Both the position numbers and the translations under genes were made by a program. A stretch of DNA of 64,000 bases from Mycobacterium simiae (GTDB taxonomy: Bacteria; Actinomycetota; Actinomycetes; Mycobacteriales; Mycobacteriaceae): contig NZ_AP022568.1 of NCBI RefSeq assembly GCF_010727605.1, positions 3,658,001-3,722,000 on the forward strand, given 5' to 3'. Under the pieces are notes generated by a model. That model did no database searches. It was not told the origin of the DNA and saw nothing but the letters and a program-made list of their open reading frames with translations. Shown piece after piece: positions 54,358-62,568 of the stretch (position 1 is its first letter; the number at the start of each line of letters is the position of its first letter).

Positions 54358-55966
54358 TCGAGCGCAACCGTCCGCTGAGTTGCTGCGCCAGCTCCGACTT
54401 CTTGACCTTGCCGGTCGCGGTGAACGGAAGGTCTCGCTTGGTGGTGACCCAGATGTACTTGGGGACCTTGTACGCCGACAGCCGGTCGCGCAGTTGAACC
54501 TGCAAAGACTCGGCGTCGAGTGCGGATTCCCCGCGCGGCACCACCGCCGCTGCGACCACCGTTCCGTGCTCAGCGCTCTCCGCTCCGACCACATATGCCT
54601 CGAGCACACCGTCGCAGTCGGCCAGTGCCAGTTCGACTTCGCTGGGTGTGACGTTGGTGCCCCCACCGGTCTTGATCAGGTCGCCCAACCGGCCGGTGAA
54701 CTTGATCCAACCGTCCTCGTACTCGATGCCGCAGTCGCCCGTTCGGTAGTAACCGTCCGGCGTGAACACGTCCTCGCGCTCGCACTTGTGCAGCCGCTGC
54801 ATCAACGAGTACCCACGCACCCAGATTTCGCCCGGCGAGCCGATAGGCGTCGGCTGTCCGGTATCGGGGTCGACAAGCAGATGGTGCAGCCCGTCTATCG
54901 GTAGGCCGCCGGTTTCGGAGCGTTCGGCCGGCTGCACCAGATACGGGTCGACGCCGAGATGATTGCCGCACAGCTCGGTCATTCCCAGGCCACTGGAGCC
55001 CGTGGGCTGACGATGGAGTGGCACCATCGCCGGCATACTGGTGCGCCGCACCGCACTCAGATCTCGTGCCGAGAAATCTGGATGTTCGGCCAGTATCTTG
55101 CCCTGCTGCGGCCAACCCAGCGCGATGGTGACGCGGTGGCGTTCCATGAGTTCCAATGCTTCCGCCGCGTCGAACGTCGGCTGAGTGACCAAGGTTGCGC
55201 CGTGATGGATCACCGCGTGCAATCCGGTGATCAGCCCGCCCACCCAGAAGAAGGGCATGGCGGTGAACATCACGTCGTCGTGGGTGACGCAGTACATGTA
55301 CGTGAGGTTGTAGGTGTGGCGGACCAGCGTGCCATGGGTGTGCACAGGCCCTTTCGGGTCACCGGTACTGCCCGAGGTGTAGATGATCATCACCTCGTCG
55401 GCCGGGGTCACACACGATTCCACGTCGACGAGAAAGTCCGTGTCGGCGGCCGGCAGCGCGCCGTCGGCGTGGACCCGCGTCGTCCAGGCGCGATCGGACG
55501 GTCCCCACACCGCGACGGTCCGCAGGAAGGGGGCCTTGCGGACCATGATGCGGCCTGGCCGGTCCTGACCGGCGAGCCCCGGCAGTGCATCTTCCAGTCG
55601 TGTCAACAAATCGTGATTGCGGAACCGCGGCCACGCCAAGATCGCGTTCAGGTCCGCATGGCGGGCGGTCCAAGCCAATTCGGAGGCCTTGTAGAAGGTG
55701 TTGAGCGGAACAGCGACCGCACCGATGCGTGTGGTGGCAAACCACGCCAGTGCCCAGTCGACGCTGTTGTGCATCAGGATTCCGACGTGGTCACCCTTGC
55801 CGATGCCCTGACCCAACAGGGCGACGGCCAGGGCGGCTGAGCGCCGGTCGAGATCGGCGTAGGACAGTCTCCGCCCGTCGGCGATGAGGAACGGCCTGTC
55901 GCCGAAACGCGCCGCGCAAAACCTCACCAGTGCAGGGATCGTGGGCAGGATCGTCGGAAAGGGCAT
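54347..55966 (-). CDS. AMP-forming acyl-CoA synthetase (class I adenylate-forming)
   Basis: The start is ATG 55964-55966 (MPFPTILPTIPALVRF), giving 539 aa; the longer frame covers an operator. Adenylation motifs are IIYTSGSTGDPKGPVHTH (P-loop), YYRTGDCG, KFTGRLGDLIKTGGGTNVTPSEVE and the C-terminal TATGKVKKSEL with catalytic Lys. It probably activates the carboxylic acid intermediate of the local pathway. It is divergent from the NTF2-like gene at 56041. Confidence 0.94.
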   Translation of the reverse strand: MPFPTILPTIPALVRFCAARFGDRPFLIADGRRLSYADLDRRSAALAVALLGQGIGKGDHVGILMHNSVDWALAWFATTRIGAVAVPLNTFYKASELAWTARHADLNAILAWPRFRNHDLLTRLEDALPGLAGQDRPGRIMVRKAPFLRTVAVWGPSDRAWTTRVHADGALPAADTDFLVDVESCVTPADEVMIIYTSGSTGDPKGPVHTHGTLVRHTYNLTYMYCVTHDDVMFTAMPFFWVGGLITGLHAVIHHGATLVTQPTFDAAEALELMERHRVTIALGWPQQGKILAEHPDFSARDLSAVRRTSMPAMVPLHRQPTGSSGLGMTELCGNHLGVDPYLVQPAERSETGGLPIDGLHHLLVDPDTGQPTPIGSPGEIWVRGYSLMQRLHKCEREDVFTPDGYYRTGDCGIEYEDGWIKFTGRLGDLIKTGGGTNVTPSEVELALADCDGVLEAYVVGAESAEHGTVVAAAVVPRGESALDAESLQVQLRDRLSAYKVPKYIWVTTKRDLPFTATGKVKKSELAQQLSGRLRSTRG

Positions 55967-55996
55967 GAGCGCAGAATAGTAGCCTTTGCGAAAACC

Positions 55997-56012
55997 GAGA
56001 ACATCGGTTCTC
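55997..56012. promoter_or_regulatory. Palindrome between the acyl-CoA synthetase and NTF2-like genes
   Basis: GAGAAC-ATCG-GTTCTC overlaps a second palindrome AACCGA...TCGGTT (55993-56009), in the 74-bp divergent region. A dimeric regulator bound here would block both promoters. Confidence 0.6.
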
Positions 56013-56040
56013 ATTGGGTGGTTGCGCCTACAATACCGCG

Positions 56041-56610
56041 ATGGCCACAGGGTTGAAGAGCTCTACCGCCGATGACCGATTGGACCGCGTTGAGTCGAGC
56101 CTCGCAATCAGTCAGTTGCCCGGCAAGTATGCGATGGCCCTCGATGCCCGTGATCTCGACGCGTTGGTGGCGTTGTTCGTTGACGATGTCGACGCGGGCG
56201 CCGAGGGGCGCGGCAGGGACGCGTTGAAGCGCTGGTATGACCGCGTGCTCCGACGGTTCTACCGCAGCATCCACCTGATCTGCGGTCACCAGTTCGACTT
56301 CGTCGACGCCGATCATGCGACCGGGGCGATTTACTGCCGCGCCGAACACGAGGACGGCGACGGATGGTATGTGATCACGATGCGCTACGACGACGTCTAC
56401 GAGCGCCGCGCCGGCCAGTGGTGTTTCGTGAAGCGGCGGGAGCATCCCTGGTACTCCGTCGATGTGACGGAGCGCCCGGGGCCCGAGTTCATGCGCTGGC
56501 CGAATGACGTTCGGTTGCGCGCGGCCATGCCCCAACGGATGCCGACCTGGCGGGCCTTTTGGGCGGACGGCGACCCGGCCCTGCCCGAACGGCTATCGGC
56601 ACGCCCCTAG
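56041..56610 (+). CDS. SnoaL/NTF2-like protein
   Basis: The start is ATG 56041. The 189-aa alpha+beta cone protein has LPGKYAMALDARDLDALVALFVDDVD, the classic first helices and loop of SnoaL-like domains, then GHQFDFVDADHATGAIYCRAEH and GWYVITMRYDDVYERRAGQWCFVKRRE. Such proteins act as isomerases, hydratases or dehydratases on cyclic substrates, or as binding partners. It precedes the CoA-transferase gene by 140 bp. Confidence 0.88.
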   Translation: MATGLKSSTADDRLDRVESSLAISQLPGKYAMALDARDLDALVALFVDDVDAGAEGRGRDALKRWYDRVLRRFYRSIHLICGHQFDFVDADHATGAIYCRAEHEDGDGWYVITMRYDDVYERRAGQWCFVKRREHPWYSVDVTERPGPEFMRWPNDVRLRAAMPQRMPTWRAFWADGDPALPERLSARP

Positions 56611-56750
56611 CGTTCCGCGCGAGGGTGCCTCATCGGTCCATTCTGGTTTACAAATTCCTGCAAAACTGACATTCTCGCTTAATGCAAATAGGCGTTATCG
56701 CCCCTTGCAGACCTGTCGGTGCGCTCGCACCCATGCCGCTGTGATCCCTA

Positions 56751-57983
56751 ATGGAGGCCGTCATTTCCGTCGACAAAGTACTCAGCGGTGTGCGCGTGCT
56801 GGAGGTAGCCGCGTGGACCTTCGTACCCTCGGCCGGCGCCGTGCTGGCGGAATGGGGTGCCGAGGTCATCAAGGTCGAGCCGCGTGAGGGCGGGGATCCG
56901 CAGCGTGGCCTCGTGACGATGGGCATCGTGGACGAAGGTGGTGGCGCGGTCAACTACATGATCGAAATTCCGAATCGTGGGAAGAAGTCGATCGGCGTCG
57001 ACCTGAGCACTGCCGGCGGTCAAGACGTTATCCGTAAGCTCGCGGCCACCTGCGACGTGTTCCTCACCAGCTATCTGCCGGGCCGTCGCAAGAAGTTGGG
57101 CATCGACGTCGACGACATCCGGGCCGCCAATCCCAGCATCGTTTACGTGCGGGGGTCGGGCCACGGGCCCAAGGGGCCCGATGCCGACAAGCCTGGTTAC
57201 GACGGCGTCTCTTACTGGGCGCGCGGCGGGATCGCCACCATGCTCACCGAGGACGGTGACGAGCTGGTGCGATCGAGGCCCGCCTTCGGAGATCTCCTCG
57301 GCGGCATGACAATCGCGGGCGGGATTGCGGCCGCGTTGTACAAGAAGGTCACCACCGGCCAGGGGTCGGTCGTGGACGTCTCCCTGCTGGGACTGGCGGC
57401 CTGGAACCTCAGCCCCGACGTCGCCGTGAGCCAGATCCACGGCGGCAGCGCCATTCCGAAGTACGGCCATGCCGACGCGCCCAATCCGTTGGTGGGAACC
57501 TACCGCACCAAAGACAACCGATACGTCCAGCTGATGATGCTCCAACTCGACAAGTTCTTCCCGGAGGCCATGCACGCCATTGGCCTCCCACAATTGATCG
57601 ACGACGAGAGATTTGCCGATCCCGCAGCCCGATTCGCCAACCGCACCGAGCTCATCGCTCTCATGGACAATGCTTTCGCCCAGCGCACGCTCGCCGAATG
57701 GCGTGCCGCGCTCGCAGACCTCGCCGGCGCCTGGGGCGTGGTGCAGACGCCGGCGGAACTGTGCCAGGACCCGGCGGTGACCGCGAACGGCTATGTCGCG
57801 AAGACCGCGACGATGAGCGGAGCGCCGTACTCGTTGCCGGCCAATCCGGTCCAATTTGACGAAAAGGCCGTTACCCCTTCGGGGGCGCCCGAGCACGGCC
57901 AGCACACCGAAGAGGTGCTGATGGAAGCGGGCCTGGACTGGGACACCATCGAAGCCTACAAAGAAGCCGGAGCGATTCTGTGA
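56751..57983 (+). CDS. CoA-transferase family III (CaiB/BaiF)
   Basis: The 410-aa protein has LSGVRVLEVAAWTFVPSAGAVLAEWGAEVIKVEP at the start, NRGKKSIGVDLSTAGGQ, the catalytic Asp181 in RPAFGDLLGGM and the C-terminal EHGQHTEEVLMEAGLDWDTI. It moves CoA between acyl groups or acts as a racemase-type relative. The stop overlaps the next P450 start (GTGA), so activation and hydroxylation are linked in one operon. Confidence 0.93.
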   Translation: MEAVISVDKVLSGVRVLEVAAWTFVPSAGAVLAEWGAEVIKVEPREGGDPQRGLVTMGIVDEGGGAVNYMIEIPNRGKKSIGVDLSTAGGQDVIRKLAATCDVFLTSYLPGRRKKLGIDVDDIRAANPSIVYVRGSGHGPKGPDADKPGYDGVSYWARGGIATMLTEDGDELVRSRPAFGDLLGGMTIAGGIAAALYKKVTTGQGSVVDVSLLGLAAWNLSPDVAVSQIHGGSAIPKYGHADAPNPLVGTYRTKDNRYVQLMMLQLDKFFPEAMHAIGLPQLIDDERFADPAARFANRTELIALMDNAFAQRTLAEWRAALADLAGAWGVVQTPAELCQDPAVTANGYVAKTATMSGAPYSLPANPVQFDEKAVTPSGAPEHGQHTEEVLMEAGLDWDTIEAYKEAGAIL

Positions 57984-59218
57984 CCCCAACTACGCCATCG
58001 GAGGTCTCAGAAGGCCATGTCGAATTCGACCCTTTCTCAGACGATTTCTTCAACGGGGCGTACGACACCTACCGACGCCTGCGCGACAGTGCGCCCGTCT
58101 ACTACAACTCAAAGTGGGATTTCTGGGCATTGACCCGCTACGACGACGTGGCGTCCGCGACCAAGGACCACGAAACCTATTCGTCGGCAAAGGGTGCGAC
58201 GCTGGATATGGTTCAGGCGCACGACGACGCGATACCAGTGCCCAACGTGATCATCTCGATGGATCCACCCGAGCACCAGAAGATGCGCAGGCTGGTGAGC
58301 AACGTGTTCACGCCGCGCGCCATCGCGGCGTTGGAAGACATGGTGCGCGAGAAAGTCTACGAACGAGTCGACGCGCTCGACCCGTCGTCGTTCGACGTGG
58401 TGGCCGATTTCTCGGCGCTGTTCCCGAATGAGGTCATCACCACCATGCTCGGAGTGCCCAAGCAGGATCGCGACCAGATCCGCATTTGGCTGGATCTGCT
58501 CCTTGAACGCCACCCGGGTGGGATTGCCACCACTGCCGCAGGCCGGGAAGCGTCGATGAAAACCGGGCTCTACTATTACGACCTCGTACAGCAGCGCCGC
58601 GCCGAACCTCGTGACGACATGATCAGCCGGCTCATCGAGACCGAGGTCGAGCGTGATGGACAGGTGGAGAAGCTCACCGATGTCGATATCACCGGATTCG
58701 CGACCATGCTTGGGGGAGCGGGCGCCGAGACGGTGACGAAACTCGTCGGCAACGCCATGGTTGCCTTCGCCGACTTTCCGGATCAGTGGCAGAAGTTGCA
58801 GAAGGATCGCAGTAAGGTGCCCGCCGCCATCGAAGAATTGCTGCGCTATGAGGCGCCCTCGCAGTACCAGGTCCGCACCGCCACCCGTGATGTGACCTTG
58901 CACGGCAGCACCATTCCCGCAGGCAGCGCCGTCCTGCTCGTCACGGGCTCGGCGACCCGCGACGAACGGATGTTTCCCGATCCCGACCGGCTGGACATCG
59001 ACCGGGAGCGCAAAATGGGCTTCAACCTCGCGTTCGGCTATGGCGTGCACAGTTGTTTGGGGGCAGCGCTGGCGAGGATGGAGAGCCGTATCGCGCTCGA
59101 GGCGCTGCTCGATCTCCTTCCTGACTATGAAGTCGACCGCGGCGGACTGCGAAGGGTGGCGATGGCCAATGTTTGTGGGTGGTCCAATGTGCCCGTGCGC
59201 AGGAGGCAAAGAGCATGA
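57980..59218 (+). CDS. Cytochrome P450
   Basis: The 412-aa class I P450 starts with GTG 57980. Motifs are the I helix LGGAGAETVTK, ExxR in EELLRYE and heme loop FGYGVHSCLG (Cys359). The N-terminus FDPFSDDFF...YDTYRRLRDSAPVYYNSKWDFWAL is very close to that of the P450 at 61212-62444, a paralogue. It overlaps the NTF2-like gene downstream by 4 bp. Confidence 0.95.
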   Translation: MTPTTPSEVSEGHVEFDPFSDDFFNGAYDTYRRLRDSAPVYYNSKWDFWALTRYDDVASATKDHETYSSAKGATLDMVQAHDDAIPVPNVIISMDPPEHQKMRRLVSNVFTPRAIAALEDMVREKVYERVDALDPSSFDVVADFSALFPNEVITTMLGVPKQDRDQIRIWLDLLLERHPGGIATTAAGREASMKTGLYYYDLVQQRRAEPRDDMISRLIETEVERDGQVEKLTDVDITGFATMLGGAGAETVTKLVGNAMVAFADFPDQWQKLQKDRSKVPAAIEELLRYEAPSQYQVRTATRDVTLHGSTIPAGSAVLLVTGSATRDERMFPDPDRLDIDRERKMGFNLAFGYGVHSCLGAALARMESRIALEALLDLLPDYEVDRGGLRRVAMANVCGWSNVPVRRRQRA

Positions 59219-59763
59219 GCTCCGATCGAGTTGCCCTGCACCGCAGGCTGGCCCACTCAAAATGGGAGACGTACGCCAAGGCCCCGGAAACGAAAAAGAT
59301 CACTTACGGTGATGAGTGGATCTATGCGCCGGACGCCGTAATGATGTGCCCCTTGTTCAACGGCGGCGCCGATCATGTGATGGTCGACCTCGCCTCCGAA
59401 GAGGTTCTCGCGGCTATGCAACACTACGCACCCGACGGCGACATGCTTACCTGCGAATTCCGGATGTGGTGGAAGCACATGCCCGACTTTCGAATCGTCA
59501 CTCTGTTCGACTGCAGGCCTGCCGATTGGGGTTTTGCGGCCCGCGACACCTATGCGGGAACGCTGGCCGACGGGACCGTGCTCGAGCTTCACGAATGGGA
59601 TTACGTCTGGACCAATGACGAGGGCCACATCACTCGTTGGGACTGGTTTGTCGATTCCCGGGAGTGGCACCCCTTCCTCGACCTCATCGGCCTCGATCGC
59701 GACAGTCTGACGTATCAGGCCTACACCGTGAACTTCCTGCGGGAAGGCAGCATCGTCGGCTGA
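59215..59763 (+). CDS. NTF2-like/SnoaL-type protein
   Basis: The start is ATG 59215, overlapping the P450 stop (ATGA), with AGGAGG at 59201-59206. The 182-aa protein is rich in aromatic residues: YGDEWIYAPDAVMM, DTYAGTLADGTVLELHEWDYVWTNDEGHITRWDWFVDSREWHPFLDLIG. The second half fits the beta sheet of an NTF2 fold. It may bind or convert the product of the coupled P450. Assignment is by fold pattern only. Confidence 0.8.
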   Translation: MSSDRVALHRRLAHSKWETYAKAPETKKITYGDEWIYAPDAVMMCPLFNGGADHVMVDLASEEVLAAMQHYAPDGDMLTCEFRMWWKHMPDFRIVTLFDCRPADWGFAARDTYAGTLADGTVLELHEWDYVWTNDEGHITRWDWFVDSREWHPFLDLIGLDRDSLTYQAYTVNFLREGSIVG

Positions 59764-59913
59764 GATTTCGCTGCCTCGGTCACGGGTGTGAGTAAGGTGA
59801 GATAGCCTCCAGCCCAACACAACTCGCGACCGAAGTTCTGATCGTGCCGGGTTTGCGGCGTAATTTCGACCACATCGCGGTCGCGCGTCGGCCGCCTGAT
59901 TCGCGCAAGCCGG

Positions 59914-61023
59914 TCACTGGATAGGGCGCGTTCGTGATTGCCGGCTCACCACTGCTGGACCCGCCAAGGGATAGCCGAGCACACCAGGTGCCGCGTCGAC
60001 GACCTCCGGTACGGAGTTCACCGCGGCCAGCGCTGTCACCGCGACACCGGGATTGACCCGATCCGAGGGCGATTGCTCGAAGTACAGCTCCAAACACATA
60101 CTGGGGTGTCCCTCGACTCGGATGACCATGCCACCTTGGTTCTCCCGGGACGGCCTCGGCCATCGCTGCGGCCAGGGTGTGGAACTCACCGTCGCGAAAT
60201 ACTGCACCGCGACGACGGGCCGGCCATCGATGACGCCGGCGAGCCGCCAGCGGTGCGCGCAAATCGTTCCTTCGGCAATCGTGCCGAGAGTGGTCTGCAG
60301 ATCCGTTGGTGCGAGCAATGTTTCCCAGTCCAATTCGACTCCGTCGAGTTCCAGACCGAGGATGTCGGCGATGTAACGCACCACGGTCTCCCAATCCTGG
60401 TTGACTTTCCCCGACGCGATTCGCGCGGGCACGTGCCCGTCTGGCTTTCCAAATCCCATGGATTCGTGTAGGACGTCCCAGATGGGATAGGACCTGTCCA
60501 GGTCGGTTGCGTATTCGTCCATCCGATACGATTCGACGGTTCCGGCGCCGGCAAGCAGGGCGGTGGGGATGTTGAGACTCACGAAGCCCGGCTCGGCGCC
60601 GGTGGCATAGAACGTCGAATTACCTTTCGCCGCCGCGGCTTCGACGGCCGCGCGCCACCGCGGCGGCGCGGCGGGCGGGTAGACCAGCGGGATCGTCGAG
60701 ATCGTCACCACGTTGATGCCCGCCTCGAGGTAGGTGACAATGTCGGCAATTGCGTCGTTCTCGCGCCGGACGGCGGTGGCACAGTAGGTAACACAGTCCG
60801 GCGTGAGAGCCAGCACTGTGTCGAGATCGTCGGTTGCCGATATACCGACATCCGCTCGGCCACACAGGCGACCCGCGTCGACTCCGGCCTTTTCGGGCGT
60901 CGACACTTTGACTCCGACGAGCTCCAGTGCCGGATCATCGATGATTGCTCGGAGTGCCTCCTTCCCGGTCAGTCCCGTACCTACGTGAACAACCCGATAC
61001 CTTCTGGATTTCTCAGCTGCCAC
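59914..61023 (-). CDS. 2,4-diaminopentanoate-dehydrogenase-like oxidoreductase (copy 4)
   Basis: The 369-aa protein has GTG start 61021-61023 with GGAGG 8 nt upstream. Its N-terminus RRYRVVHVGTGLTGKEALRAI deviates from the QWATGxxG of the other copies. It keeps VDAGRLCG, ATGAEPGFVSLNIPTALL and the C-terminal AAVNSVPEVVDAAPGV. It lies downstream of a P450 gene on the same strand, like copy 2. Confidence 0.88.
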   Translation of the reverse strand: MAAEKSRRYRVVHVGTGLTGKEALRAIIDDPALELVGVKVSTPEKAGVDAGRLCGRADVGISATDDLDTVLALTPDCVTYCATAVRRENDAIADIVTYLEAGINVVTISTIPLVYPPAAPPRWRAAVEAAAAKGNSTFYATGAEPGFVSLNIPTALLAGAGTVESYRMDEYATDLDRSYPIWDVLHESMGFGKPDGHVPARIASGKVNQDWETVVRYIADILGLELDGVELDWETLLAPTDLQTTLGTIAEGTICAHRWRLAGVIDGRPVVAVQYFATVSSTPWPQRWPRPSRENQGGMVIRVEGHPSMCLELYFEQSPSDRVNPGVAVTALAAVNSVPEVVDAAPGVLGYPLAGPAVVSRQSRTRPIQ

Positions 61024-61026
61024 CGT

Positions 61027-61215
61027 TCAACCTCCTATGTGCGTTTTCCCAAGAGCGCCGGACCGCGGCTGCCCCACCCCAAGCCTGATCCCGTGATGCA
61101 TTGCGACGGTGGGCATCGGTGCACCCGGACCCCGGTGGTGCTCGAAGGTCACGATGCGTCCGCACCCGCTTCGCGCAGCGATGACCGCAGCGAATTCGTC
61201 GTCAGCGCAGATCAT
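61027..61215 (-). CDS. Possible small protein coupled to the P450 (62 aa), uncertain
   Basis: An ATG overlapping the P450 stop (ATGA) opens a 62-codon frame, MICADDEFAAVIAARSGCGR..., which fills the P450-to-DAPDH gap almost exactly. It has only two Cys and no ferredoxin motif. No family recognised. It may be a chance frame or a gene remnant. Confidence 0.25.
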   Translation of the reverse strand: MICADDEFAAVIAARSGCGRIVTFEHHRGPGAPMPTVAMHHGIRLGVGQPRSGALGKTHIGG

Positions 61216-62444
61216 TGCGGTACCGCACGCACGGGTACGCGTCCCCAGCCGAAGACATTCGGCATCTTGACTCGCTGCAGGCCGGAGACGTCCACCTCGT
61301 ACTCGGGTATCAAGTCCAACAGAGCATCGATGGCAATGCGTCCCTCCATGCGGGCCAGTGCCGCGCCGAGACAGCTGTGTATTCCGTAGCCGAATCCCAG
61401 ATTGTGGCCGGAATGCCGGCGATTGATGTCGAAGCGGTCCGGATCGATGAACGCACGCTCATCCCTGGTGGCCGAGCCGTTGATCAGCATCACCGGCTTG
61501 TGCTTGGGTATCACCGTGCCATGGAGCTCGACATCGACCTTGCTCCAACGGATGTCGTATTGCGATGGCCCCTCGTAGCGCAGCAGCTCTTCGAACGCGG
61601 CGGGGATGAGGCTGCGGTCTCGCCCCAGCGCTTGCCATTGGTCTTGGTGTCGCGCAAACACCACTGCCGCGCTGGCGACCAGCTTGGTCACCGTCTCGGC
61701 GCCCGCACCGCCGAGTAACGATGCAAAGGCCGAAATTTCCATGTCATCGAGGCGAGTCTTGGTACCGTCATCGCGTTCGACCTCGACCTCGGTGAGCCGC
61801 GAAATCATGTCATCTTGCGGGTTGGCGCGTTTCTCGACGACAAGATCGTAGTAATACCTCCACATGGTCACCGCTGCCTCACGGCCGTGCGGCGTCGTAC
61901 TGACGTTTCCGGGCTCGCGTTCCAGCAGTGCGTCGAGCCAGTGTCGGATCTGCTGGCGACCGTCGGGCGGCACCCCCAACATCGTGGTGATGATCTCGAC
62001 TGGAAACAGCGCCGAGAAGTCCTCGACCATGTCGAACGACGTCACATCGATGCGTTGCGCGATTTCGTCGATCACCTTCCGGATCATCGGTTCGAGCTTC
62101 GCGATCGCACGTGGGGTGAACACCTTGTTCACCAGCGACCGCATTCTGGTGTGCTGCGGAGGGTCCATCATGATGATCACGCCTTCGGGGATCATCGCGT
62201 TCGGATCGATGAAGTGATCGAGGGTCACACCCTTTGCGGAGGAATACTTTTCGTGATCACGCATTGCGCTCGCGACATCCTCATAGCGGGAAAGGGCCCA
62301 GAAGTCGTACTGCGTGCTGTAATAGACCGGCGCCCGATCGCGCAGCTGGCGGTAAGTTTCGAACGGATCGCTGAAGAACTCATCCGAGAAAGGATCGAAG
62401 TGAACGGATCCCGGTGACGTGCCGGTGTGATCGTCCATCGCCAT
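61212..62444 (-). CDS. Cytochrome P450
   Basis: The 410-aa P450 is paralogous to the one at 57980-59218 (FDPFSDEFF, YRQLRDRAPVYYSTQYDFWAL, SSAKGVTLD). The I helix LGGAGAETVTK, ExxR in EELLRYE and heme loop FGYGIHSCLG (Cys358) are intact. The start ATG 62442-62444 has GAAAGG 6 nt upstream. It is followed by a small frame and a DAPDH-like gene on the same strand. Confidence 0.95.
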   Translation of the reverse strand: MAMDDHTGTSPGSVHFDPFSDEFFSDPFETYRQLRDRAPVYYSTQYDFWALSRYEDVASAMRDHEKYSSAKGVTLDHFIDPNAMIPEGVIIMMDPPQHTRMRSLVNKVFTPRAIAKLEPMIRKVIDEIAQRIDVTSFDMVEDFSALFPVEIITTMLGVPPDGRQQIRHWLDALLEREPGNVSTTPHGREAAVTMWRYYYDLVVEKRANPQDDMISRLTEVEVERDDGTKTRLDDMEISAFASLLGGAGAETVTKLVASAAVVFARHQDQWQALGRDRSLIPAAFEELLRYEGPSQYDIRWSKVDVELHGTVIPKHKPVMLINGSATRDERAFIDPDRFDINRRHSGHNLGFGYGIHSCLGAALARMEGRIAIDALLDLIPEYEVDVSGLQRVKMPNVFGWGRVPVRAVPQ

Positions 62445-62568
62445 TCTTTACCTTTCGATGTGCGCCATCTGATCGTGAGTCAGCTGGCCGACCCGTTCAG
62501 CGCCCCACTTTCTGTGCCCCCGCATAAAGACCGCCACGGACTGCTGAGAACTGGCCTTGTCCTTTCCA

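Noticed and set aside
61027..61215. Ferredoxin gene next to the P450
   Set aside because: The frame has only two cysteines and no CxxxxxC-type cluster motif, so it cannot be a 3Fe-4S or 4Fe-4S ferredoxin; kept only as an uncertain small frame.
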